A stretch of 64,000 nt of DNA from Candidatus Poribacteria bacterium (lineage in GTDB: Bacteria; Poribacteria; WGA-4E; WGA-3G). The stretch's first letter is position 1, and every line of letters begins with the position of its first letter. Position numbers and translations under genes: made by a program. Shown here one piece after another: positions 40,461 to 48,665 of this stretch. The stretch lies in contig JAJEIP010000066.1 in assembly GCA_022827885.1 (NCBI GenBank), positions 62,001 to 126,000 on the forward strand, written 5' to 3'. The notes beneath the pieces are model-generated. The model worked only from the letters and a program-made list of their open reading frames with translations. It did not search any database and was not told where the DNA came from.

Positions 40461-43400
40461 ATGGTAGCAGATGACGTTCAACTGATTCGCAAAATTTTAT
40501 CGGGCGACGATGACGCATTTGGTGTCTTGATCGAAAAATACCGAAAGGGGGTCCATGCCCTCGTCTGGCGGAAGATTGGCGATTTTCACTACGCTGAGGA
40601 AATTACGCAAGACGTTTTTCTTCAGGTATATAACAAGCTTTCAACGCTCAAAAATCCCAGTCAGTTTTCAGGATGGCTCTATGTCATTGTGGATCGGTTC
40701 TGCATTAATTGGCTCCAAAGACACAAATCTACGGTACAATCACTGGAAGCAACGAGTATAAAAGAGATAGAGGAATTCTCGTATGCTTGTTATGTATCCG
40801 AGCAACGCGAAACAGAATCACTTGAGCATCGGTATGCAATCGTCAGGAAGTTGCTGAAGAAGTTACCGGAGAGTGAACGCACAGTGGTGACACTCTATTA
40901 TCTCGGCGATATGACGACAAAGGAGATTGGCAAATTCCTCGGTGTCTCCGTGAACACGATTAAGAGTCGGCTGCGTCGGGCGCGGAAACGCTTATTGGAT
41001 AACCAGGAACTCTTGGTTCAAAAGGTGCTTGGCGGTGTCCATTTATCAGAAAACCTAACAAGCCATATCATGCGACAGGTCGCCGACATGAAACCGATAC
41101 CACCCCCAGCTGCGAAGCCGCTGTTCCCATGGGTTGCTTTCGGTACCGCTACCCTTCTAATCGTCTTGCTGTTAGGCGCGAGTCAACCCTACCTCACCAG
41201 TTTTCAACAACCCTATAGTTTCGAGGCAGAATCCGAGCCGACCATCGAAATCATTGATGTGCCTTTCACGCTTGAGAGTGATTCAAAACCGAGTATCCGG
41301 AATCAGGTTGGAAGTGCTGTATCCCCCGGTAAAAACAACAGGACCGGTTTACAGACTACTGAAACGCATTTGATGACCGCTACGGAAACGGATATACCCG
41401 CTAAATTCCCTACAGCACAATGGACACAGGCACGGGGTCCCCGGGGAACCCCAATCTTTGACACCTTTGCTGCAGCTGACGGCACCCTCTACATTGACAC
41501 ACAAACAGGTATCTACAAATTGACAGCCGACGCATCTACGTGGACGCGCCTCAACGCGGATTTCCCAACCCCCGGGGGTGATATGTCTATGACAGAGCAT
41601 AACGACACCCTCTATGTCGTTTCTGCTCATGAAATCTTCGCTTCAAGCGACGATGGTGAGACATGGGGTGCTTTCTGTCCTCGACCAGCGGGAGATCATC
41701 ATGTTGGGCTGATCGTAACCGATGCACCGCAAATCACGCCTGCGCGGACAGGCATTGCAATGTATCTCGCGTTTCGAGATGAAGGTATTTTCCGATCTAC
41801 GGATGCTGGCACACGATGGGATCCGTTTAACAAAGGGTTATCAGGTAGACGCATTCGCGCAATGGCGGAAATTGGAAACGCCGTATTTGCTGGCACGAAC
41901 GAGGGACTCTACCGTCTCGGCGCAGATCGGTGGGAGCAGGTGCCCGTGGAAACCTTCAAAACGACCCGATCCTTTGAAACTGAGCCGTTTGCTGACGCAG
42001 ACAGTGGGTTCTACCGTCTCAACGCAGAACGGTGGGAGCAGGTGCCGGTGCAATTCGCCAATGCTGTCCATTTCCTGAAGGTCTTTGAAAACGATCTCTA
42101 TGTTGGCATCGGTTCGGATCTGTCTATGTGGCACTCGCCTGAAACGAAGAGAGGGATAATCATAAATCCAAAAACACTCAGCGGAGCGATTTTCCACTCA
42201 GCCGACCTGGGTAAATCGTGGACGGAGATAACGCCTAAAAGTGAGCCTCTCTTTTTTACAGCAGGCAGGGAGATGGAGTTTTGGGCTGCTGGCGAGACAC
42301 TCATCTTAAACGGGGCTGAGCAATTTCAGTCAACGGATGCCGGGAAAACTTGGACAAGACTTGATGTTAATACGCGTTCCTTAACAGGTCTTAATTCGCG
42401 ACATATAGGCGTAAACGGAAGCACTTTTTATGCCGTTGGAACGAGTGGGATTTATCGGACAATGGATGCCGGTGAATCGTGGCACCCGTTTATGGATGGG
42501 ATCATAGGGACGAGAATAGGCAGTTTGGTGGCATTCAACAACCGACTCTATGCATATACCTACCGGGATATTGCCCAGTCAACCGATGCCGGTGAATCGT
42601 GGGAAAGCGTTCTGACGGATTCCAGATCAACAGCGGAAGAGCGGTCTCCCGTTGGTTTCTCTTCTAATTCAAACTTGGTCATTGCAGAGGGCGAACTTTA
42701 TGCGATTGCGTCTGAAGAGGAGAATTTGCGGATTTACCACTTGTCTACGGATACCAATGTCTTCGCGCCAGTTCAAGGAATACCCGCTTTTCATGCGGAG
42801 ATGCTGTCCGATGAATTGTGGAAGTCGATTACGGAAGCGGAATATATCTCTCTCTATAATCGCAGGGAAATGGATTCTCGATTGATAACTGCATTACGTA
42901 GTGAGGCAATCCGTGCGACAACGGGTGGATTTGCAATCAGTGATGGAACGTTCTACGTAGAATACCAGCGAGTGCTTTTCAAATGGAAAACCGGCGATTC
43001 AGATTGGACGAATACCGGATTAATAGACCTAACCGAAAAGTCGTGGAGAGGTATACCGTGGAGAAAAGGATTCAGATTGGCAGCTGCGGGAGAGACCGTC
43101 TACGTCGGAAAACGAAATGGCACACTGTTTCAATCACTTGATGAGGGAGACAGTTGGAGAGATATTACACCGAACCTGCCACTCTACTTTACCCAGTTCA
43201 AAGAGATCATCTTTGTCGGGTCAACGGTTTACGTCGCAACGGATGAAGGTGTCTTAACTTCACAGAACGGTCAACACTGGCGTGTGCTCACCGATAGAAT
43301 GGGAACGCGTCCCGTCATCGATAGATTCGCTGTCAATCATACCGACGTTTATGGTGCCGGCACTGCAGGGGTCTATCGCTTAGATGCGCATAGCAAGTGG

Positions 43401-43520
43401 GAACAGATTTCTCCAAGCGTTCTCCGTAGAATTGACGCGCTGGTCGTCGGGAATAATAGACTTTACATTGATCTCGAGCAAGGTGGGATGTCTCATATCC
43501 CGCTTGAAAAACTACGATAG
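40461..43520 (+). CDS. membrane-tethered ECF sigma factor fused to a BNR/Asp-box propeller
   Basis: A 1019-residue protein; ATG at 40461 follows GGAGGATTCTG. The N-terminal 190 residues are sigma regions 2 and 4 (YAEEITQDVFLQVYNKLSTL; LPESERTVVTLYYLGDMTTK, EIGKFLGVSVNTIKSRLRRA). The membrane helix is PWVAFGTATLLIVLLLG, followed by QQPYSFEAESEPTIEIID. The remainder has many Asp-box motifs of sortilin/sialidase type: SSDDGETW, RSTDAGTRW, HSADLGKSW, QSTDAGKTW, RTMDAGESW, QSTDAGESW, QSLDEGDSW. They indicate one large or two stacked propellers. Asp-box propellers occur in sialidases, sortilin and YCF48 and bind glycans or peptides; no sialidase RIP or catalytic set is seen. The shared promoter motif lies upstream. 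The nearest relative is 48666. Confidence 0.88.
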   Translation: MVADDVQLIRKILSGDDDAFGVLIEKYRKGVHALVWRKIGDFHYAEEITQDVFLQVYNKLSTLKNPSQFSGWLYVIVDRFCINWLQRHKSTVQSLEATSIKEIEEFSYACYVSEQRETESLEHRYAIVRKLLKKLPESERTVVTLYYLGDMTTKEIGKFLGVSVNTIKSRLRRARKRLLDNQELLVQKVLGGVHLSENLTSHIMRQVADMKPIPPPAAKPLFPWVAFGTATLLIVLLLGASQPYLTSFQQPYSFEAESEPTIEIIDVPFTLESDSKPSIRNQVGSAVSPGKNNRTGLQTTETHLMTATETDIPAKFPTAQWTQARGPRGTPIFDTFAAADGTLYIDTQTGIYKLTADASTWTRLNADFPTPGGDMSMTEHNDTLYVVSAHEIFASSDDGETWGAFCPRPAGDHHVGLIVTDAPQITPARTGIAMYLAFRDEGIFRSTDAGTRWDPFNKGLSGRRIRAMAEIGNAVFAGTNEGLYRLGADRWEQVPVETFKTTRSFETEPFADADSGFYRLNAERWEQVPVQFANAVHFLKVFENDLYVGIGSDLSMWHSPETKRGIIINPKTLSGAIFHSADLGKSWTEITPKSEPLFFTAGREMEFWAAGETLILNGAEQFQSTDAGKTWTRLDVNTRSLTGLNSRHIGVNGSTFYAVGTSGIYRTMDAGESWHPFMDGIIGTRIGSLVAFNNRLYAYTYRDIAQSTDAGESWESVLTDSRSTAEERSPVGFSSNSNLVIAEGELYAIASEEENLRIYHLSTDTNVFAPVQGIPAFHAEMLSDELWKSITEAEYISLYNRREMDSRLITALRSEAIRATTGGFAISDGTFYVEYQRVLFKWKTGDSDWTNTGLIDLTEKSWRGIPWRKGFRLAAAGETVYVGKRNGTLFQSLDEGDSWRDITPNLPLYFTQFKEIIFVGSTVYVATDEGVLTSQNGQHWRVLTDRMGTRPVIDRFAVNHTDVYGAGTAGVYRLDAHSKWEQISPSVLRRIDALVVGNNRLYIDLEQGGMSHIPLEKLR

Positions 43521-43826
43521 GTTCAGTTTCCAAACCCCATTAAATATCTCCATCCCTATCAAAACCGCCTCGCCTTTTCTTTCTCACCCGATGCACCACG
43601 CATCACCCTCTTCTGTGGAGGTATCTCCGAATCCTGGGGAAACACTTTATTTTTTATATTTTTTCAGATTGTGCAAGTTTTCATTCCAAAATTGTGTCTT
43701 AAGTAATTGAAGGGAATTGTGTTCCATATCCACTCCGGAACCTTCCAAAAACCGCTGTGTGTTATTGAACAGAGAATCGAACGGAAATTGCCACCGGATA
43801 CCAATCAATTCATTGGAGACACTTTA
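43521..43826. other. 306-base intergenic region with promoter copy 5
   Basis: Contains a degenerate palindromic repeat (CTGTGGAGGTATCTCCGAAT, near 43613-43632) and the shared promoter motif at 43665-43702. No gene seen. Confidence 0.55.
43665..43702 (+). promoter_or_regulatory. shared promoter motif, copy 5
   Basis: CAGATTGTGCA (43665-43675), 17 bases, TGTGTCTTAA (43693-43702), upstream of the interrupted ABC permease gene at 43827. Followed by GTAATTGAAG as in copy 6. Confidence 0.65.
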
Positions 43827-45311
43827 ATGTTAATAACCCTAATTCAGAAAGAGATAATGCATCATATCCTGAGTGCCCGGTTTGTCGCGCTCCTGCTGAT
43901 GTGTGTCCTGCTCATCCCGCTCAATTTGCATATTAATTACCACCATTATCTCAAACGCCAAATCGACTATCAAGAACAAGAAATTCTCAAAGACGAAAAC
44001 GCTCCCGAAGACGAGAGCAGGGAAGAACCTACAGGTATGAGTTTTAAATTTACGACAAAGACGACAGATACAAATTTTGAAGTTTCCAAACTGCTTCTTA
44101 AACCGACCCCTTTAAGTGTGTTTGCGACGGGTTTAGAATCCGCGCTGCCGAGTTATCTGGGTATGACACGCAACGGAATAACGCGCGGAGAAGCAGCACT
44201 CTCTACCGCGCCAATAGCGTTTCTTTTGGGACATCTCGACTTTGTGTTTGTCGTTAGCACCGTCTTTAGTCTGCTGGCGCTCCTGTTTACATTTGATGCC
44301 GTCGCAGGCGAAAGAGAAGCAGGGACTCTTCGGATAACGCTCGCCAACGCACTGCCACGCGATATCTTTTTGTGGAGCAAACTCATCGGCTGATACCTCG
44401 TTTTCATCCTTCCGTTCTTAATCTCGTTAATCATCGGCTTACTCGTGTTGGTCTCGCAGGGGTTCCCGTTGGCTGAATCGGATATCTTTCCGCGCGTCCT
44501 TTGTCTTGTTCTCGCTTCATTGCTCTACATCGCTGTCTTTTTTGCGATAGGGGCGATGATCTCGATTTATTTCGACAGTTCCAAGACAGCACTCATTGTC
44601 GCCTTTACCATCTGGGTGTTCGTTGTTCTCATCTTACCGCGTGTGGGGTTCCTTGCGGCGCAAATCGTCGCACCGACTTCAACAGCGCAGAGCGTCTACA
44701 GGGAAAAAACAGCGAGGCGATCAGAATTGCGGGCAGGCCTTGAAGCCGAAAGAGGTAAAATTATGGGTGAAGTGATAACGGAAATGATGCGGAAATCCAA
44801 CATCACGCCGGGAGAGAAACCGGGAACTTCCGTTTTTACAATAGGTCCGGAACACATCGAGAGAATGGATGAAAAAATGGCACCGCTTGAAGAAGAGGCG
44901 CGGTTAAAATACCGAGACCTCGCGGCGCGCCTCGATAGACGTTACCAGCGAGAGAGGAAACACCAAGATACAATCGGTGTCAACTTTTCCCGAATCACCC
45001 CTACGGCTTCCTTTATTTTTCTCGCAACGGATGCCACGCAAACGGGTCAAGCGAAAAAAAATACCTATTTTCAAACAGGAACTCGCTACTACGAAACGCT
45101 GGATGCGGAAATATTCAGCAAAATGTCAGAGGACCCAGGGGCGCATGTCCATAAAGAAGAAATCCCGGACCCGATGCCACCCCCGTCGCTCGCGGAACCG
45201 ACCTTGGCAGAGACGCTCCAACACGCCGCTTTGGATGTGCTACTGCTCTGTTTTTTCGCAATCGTGCTAACAACCGTGGCGTTTCTCAAATTCTTCCGCA
45301 TGGATATTTAA
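43827..45311 (+). pseudogene. ABC-2-type transporter permease interrupted by one in-frame TGA
   Basis: ATG at 43827 matches the start of the intact paralogue at 45547 (MLITLIQKE). The frame is open for 188 codons, meets TGA at 44391-44393, and continues in the same frame to 45311 (494 positions in all). At the TGA the intact copy has Gly (GGA) in SKLIGGYVVF; a single G-to-T change explains it. Flanking sequence is well conserved (FTFDAVAGEREAGTLRITLA before; PFLISLIIGLLVLVSQGFPL after), so the lesion is recent, or a sequencing error. The architecture has N- and C-terminal membrane segments around a large soluble loop with a charged helix. Regulated by the shared motif. Confidence 0.8.
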
Positions 45312-45463
45312 ACGGAAAACGTTTATGTTAGTAGATGTGCCGGTTTTCGCAAATATAGGTGAACAAAAATGAGACATCTGTTTTTCCAACTTCTGTTATT
45401 TGTTCTGATACTTATCACAGCAAAATACACTTTGCGTAAATCCTGTTAAAATCTTATTTTTTT

Positions 45464-45501
45464 CAGATTATGCAAGTTTTTCCTCTAAAATTGTGTCTTA
45501 A
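45464..45501 (+). promoter_or_regulatory. shared promoter motif, copy 6
   Basis: CAGATTATGCA (45464-45474), 17 bases, TGTGTCTTAA (45492-45501), 46 bases before the ABC permease ATG. The sequence to the start is nearly identical to copy 5. Confidence 0.7.
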
Positions 45502-45546
45502 GTAATTGAAGCGTATCGTATCCGATTTGGAAATGGAGACCCTTTA

Positions 45547-46971
45547 ATGTTAATAACCTTGATTCAAAAAGAGATGATGCATCATATCCTGAGCGTCCGG
45601 TTTGTCGCGCTCCTTTTGATGTGTGTGTTGCTCATACCGCTCACGCTTTCTATCAATTATCGACACTATCGGCAGAATCAGGTAGACTATCAGGAGGCGG
45701 TCAAACGCGCGAGGGCTGAAGCGAAAGAGGATCCGCCAAATGCACAGGATCCAGATAAGGAGGTTTCCAAACTTTATCTTAACCCAACACCGTTGAGCGT
45801 CTTCGCGAACGGATTAGAGGAAGCACTCCCCACATACCTTGGAATGACCCGTAATGGCGTCCGACGCGGTTCAACAACACTCGCGGAGGCACCCCTCTCT
45901 TATGCTTTAGGACATCTTGACTTTCTCTTTGTCGTCAGCACTGTCTTCAGTCTGCTCGCGTTACTGTTTACCTTTGATGCCGTTGCCGGGGAACGGGAAG
46001 CCGGGACGCTGCGAATTACTTTGGCAAATGCATTACCGCGTGACCTCTTTCTATGGAGCAAATTAATCGGTGGATACGTCGTCTTTGTCATCCCGTTCTT
46101 AGTCGCATTTCTATTCGGTTTACTCGTGCTTGTCTGGCAAGGGTTCCCCTTGGGTGAGTCTGATATTTTTCCACGAGTGCTCAGCCTAACTGGAGCCTCA
46201 ATGCTCTATATTGCGGTGTTTTTTTCGATAGGGACGGTGATCTCTACCTATCTGGACGATTCCAAAACAGCTCTCATCGTCGCTTTTACGGTCTGGGTGT
46301 TCGCTGTGTTGATTGCACCACGCGCTGGTTTTGTTACCGCGAAACTCGTCTCACCCACTCGAACAGTCCAGAGCGTCTATATGGAGAAGACAGCAGTTCG
46401 TAACAATCTCAAGGTAGAGAAGGATGAGAAGATTACAAAAAAGATTATCGACGCCACAGGCGGCCGCCTTGAGATCAAACCCGATGGCGAGGATAATTTG
46501 CAAGAACTCCGCGAACCTATTGAGACGGAATATCGACTGAAATTCGAGGATCAAGCGAACAAGATTGATAGAGCATATCAACGCGAAAAGGCGAGACAAG
46601 AGTCCATGGGCGAGACGCTTTCCCGAATCACACCGACATCTTCCTTAACTTTTCTCGTCATGAACTTAACGCAGACAGGAAAGTTAAGAAGGGATACCTA
46701 CTTCCAAACCGGTGAATCCTATTATGCACAACTCAATACAAACTATTTCACGCATATTTCAGATGATCCCTTTGCACAAATGATGCAAATGGTATCTCGT
46801 ATGAATCCATCTCAGTCAAATGACGAAAAAATTGATCCACCGCCAAACTTGGTCGTAACTCCTTTAGGCGAAACACTGCGGCGGTCTGTAGTGGATATTT
46901 TGCTGCTCTGCTTCTTTGCGGTAGCATTAATAACCGTGGCGTTTCTAAAATTCTTTGGATTGGATATTTGA
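45547..46971 (+). CDS. ABC-2-type transporter permease
   Basis: A 474-residue protein; GGAGA lies before ATG. The first membrane helix (VRFVALLLMCVLLIPLTLSI) is followed by a large external or soluble loop, then four or five helices (FLFVVSTVFSLLALLFTFDA, YVVFVIPFLVAFLFGLLVLV, MLYIAVFFSIGTVISTYL, ALIVAFTVWVFAVLIAPRAG), a charged helical loop, and a final helix VDILLLCFFAVALITVAFLKFF. The motif AGEREAGTLRITLANALPRD is typical of NosY-like/ABC-2 permeases. No ATP-binding subunit is found in the window. Two tandem copies (with 43827) and the shared promoter suggest the sigma system controls an export function. Confidence 0.85.
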   Translation: MLITLIQKEMMHHILSVRFVALLLMCVLLIPLTLSINYRHYRQNQVDYQEAVKRARAEAKEDPPNAQDPDKEVSKLYLNPTPLSVFANGLEEALPTYLGMTRNGVRRGSTTLAEAPLSYALGHLDFLFVVSTVFSLLALLFTFDAVAGEREAGTLRITLANALPRDLFLWSKLIGGYVVFVIPFLVAFLFGLLVLVWQGFPLGESDIFPRVLSLTGASMLYIAVFFSIGTVISTYLDDSKTALIVAFTVWVFAVLIAPRAGFVTAKLVSPTRTVQSVYMEKTAVRNNLKVEKDEKITKKIIDATGGRLEIKPDGEDNLQELREPIETEYRLKFEDQANKIDRAYQREKARQESMGETLSRITPTSSLTFLVMNLTQTGKLRRDTYFQTGESYYAQLNTNYFTHISDDPFAQMMQMVSRMNPSQSNDEKIDPPPNLVVTPLGETLRRSVVDILLLCFFAVALITVAFLKFFGLDI

Positions 46972-47109
46972 GGAGAAAAGGTTTCATTCTTCGGCGGCAT
47001 TTTGTAGCGTAGACTGTTCGTCTGCATCCTTGCATGCATAATCTAACAGATTCCGCTGCAAGTGGCAACTTGCGTAATGTTCTACGAGTTGTCCTAAGGA
47101 AGCAGTTTT

Positions 47110-47853
47110 ATGAAATTGATAATTGTTGGGCTGAGTGTTTTTCTCTTTACCTCCTCTGTATGGGCAGGTAAGTTTTTGGAGAAATTTGATCGTGGAGATT
47201 TAGAGGTGTGGCAAGAATTGATGTGGCTTGATTTGGATATCGGGCAAACTTCTTGGGAAGTCATTGATGGTGCGCTTGAAGGTGCCACGCGTTCAGCACT
47301 GATCCGTTTACTCACGATGGGTGATGAGAGATGGTCGAATTATGACTTTGAATTTGATGTCAAGCCGCTCAAAAAACACGATCACGGTAATATTACGATT
47401 GCAGCACGGATTAAGGGAAATCGGACAATCGTTTGTATAATTGGTGACGGTCCCCAATTTGTTAAAGTGGGAGAAGCAATCCCACCTGTGCCTGAATCAA
47501 TGGCGACATGTATGGGTGGGAATTTTCATAATCGTAACGGAATGCGGATTCTCGCGCAGGAACCGAGTCCACTTTTGAAATTGAATAGGTGGTCGAATCT
47601 GAAAATGAGCGTTCATGGCGATAATCTGACTTTCTGGATTAACGGGAAGACGGTTTTGGGACCGGTAGTTATGCAGCTGAAGGAAGGCACACCGCCTCTT
47701 TCCACAGGTAAAATCGGCGTCGGTCTCGCAAGTTATATAGCGAGATTTGACAACCTTGCTATTACCGGTGGTAGTATCAGAGATAACGGAGGATTCTCTG
47801 TATCGCCACGCGCGAAACTCACAACGACGTGGGCAAGCCTAAAGCAGTTCTAA
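47110..47853 (+). CDS. secreted DUF1080-like lectin-fold protein with W-A-S-LK tail
   Basis: A 247-residue protein. Signal peptide (LIIVGLSVFLFTSSVWAGKF). The body is a concanavalin-type sandwich of the 3-keto-disaccharide-hydrolase/DUF1080 kind: FLEKFDRGDLEVWQELMWLD, SWEVIDGALEGATRSALIRL, YDFEFDVKPLKKHDHGNITI, LNRWSNLKMSVHGDNLTFWI, then GVGLASYIARFDNLAITG. Ends FSVSPRAKLTTTWASLKQF. Paralogous to 47891 and 51660. It is probably in one operon with 47891, 37 bases downstream. No catalytic residues are assigned. Confidence 0.82.
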   Translation: MKLIIVGLSVFLFTSSVWAGKFLEKFDRGDLEVWQELMWLDLDIGQTSWEVIDGALEGATRSALIRLLTMGDERWSNYDFEFDVKPLKKHDHGNITIAARIKGNRTIVCIIGDGPQFVKVGEAIPPVPESMATCMGGNFHNRNGMRILAQEPSPLLKLNRWSNLKMSVHGDNLTFWINGKTVLGPVVMQLKEGTPPLSTGKIGVGLASYIARFDNLAITGGSIRDNGGFSVSPRAKLTTTWASLKQF

Positions 47854-47890
47854 GATGCCTTAACGGAGAGGAGAGAAAAAGGAAATCGCC

Positions 47891-48619
47891 ATGAAATCAT
47901 TACTGGTTGGTAGTGTTATTTTTCTGTGCACTTTCTCTGCTTGGGCTGACACGTTTCTTGAAACCTTCGATGCGGTCGACATAGAGGGGTGGCAGGAGCT
48001 GATCATGCTTGATGCCGAACCCGGTTCGTGGGAGGTGCTTGATGGCGAACTTCAGGCAATCAGTCGTGGGGGACTCACGCGTTTACTCGTAACAGGTAAT
48101 GAAACGTGGAAAGATTACACGATTACAGTCGATATAAAGCCTCTCAAAAAACACGGTCCGGGAAATATCGCGATTGCAGCGCGGGTTATGGAAAACTGGG
48201 TAGTGTGGTGTGTGATCGGTAACCTACCTATCCTTGAACCTGATTCAAGAGCCATCTGTCAATGCGGCAATTTTCACGACGAGAAGTCTCGTCTCCTTAA
48301 AAGCAAACGCAGTCCATTTTTGAAATTGAATAAATGGTCTACTATGAAGTTAAGTGTTTCTGGCAATATTCTCACTCTCTGGGTTAACGGCAAGCAAATT
48401 TTGGGGGTCATGGAAATTCCAGAGCCTATCGTTGCCCCTGGACTCTTGGAAGAATTTCCTGAATTTCTGACAGGGGGTGCCGGTTTTGGTCTTACGAATT
48501 ATACAGCGAGATTCGATAATATTACCATCATCGGCGAGGGAATTCCGGACAAAGGTGGGTTATCTGTGGAGCCGAGAGCCAAACTCACGACGATGTGGGC
48601 AAGTTTGAAGCAATTTTAG
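47891..48619 (+). CDS. secreted DUF1080-like lectin-fold protein with W-A-S-LK tail
   Basis: A 242-residue paralogue of 47110. Signal peptide (KSLLVGSVIFLCTFSAWADT). FLETFDAVDIEGWQELIMLD, SWEVLDGELQAISRGGLTRL, DYTITVDIKPLKKHGPGNIA, LNKWSTMKLSVSGNILTLWV, GFGLTNYTARFDNITIIG and the tail LSVEPRAKLTTMWASLKQF. It lies 46 bases upstream of the sigma-BNR gene at 48666, so the lectin-like protein and sensor may be co-expressed. Confidence 0.82.
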   Translation: MKSLLVGSVIFLCTFSAWADTFLETFDAVDIEGWQELIMLDAEPGSWEVLDGELQAISRGGLTRLLVTGNETWKDYTITVDIKPLKKHGPGNIAIAARVMENWVVWCVIGNLPILEPDSRAICQCGNFHDEKSRLLKSKRSPFLKLNKWSTMKLSVSGNILTLWVNGKQILGVMEIPEPIVAPGLLEEFPEFLTGGAGFGLTNYTARFDNITIIGEGIPDKGGLSVEPRAKLTTMWASLKQF

Positions 48620-48665
48620 AAAAATCGCGCAGCCGAGATGAAAAATTAAATCATGGAGAATCCTA

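Noticed and set aside
44391-44393. TGA in the ABC permease as selenocysteine or as a recoded glycine
   Set aside because: The intact paralogue has Gly within a membrane segment, no redox motif is nearby, and many genes here use TGA as a normal stop (for example 1141-2763, 34558-35655). A point mutation is simpler.
47020-47046. Antisense TTAGATTATGCA near the lectin gene
   Set aside because: No -10 partner of the right sequence, and it points back into the end of the ABC permease.
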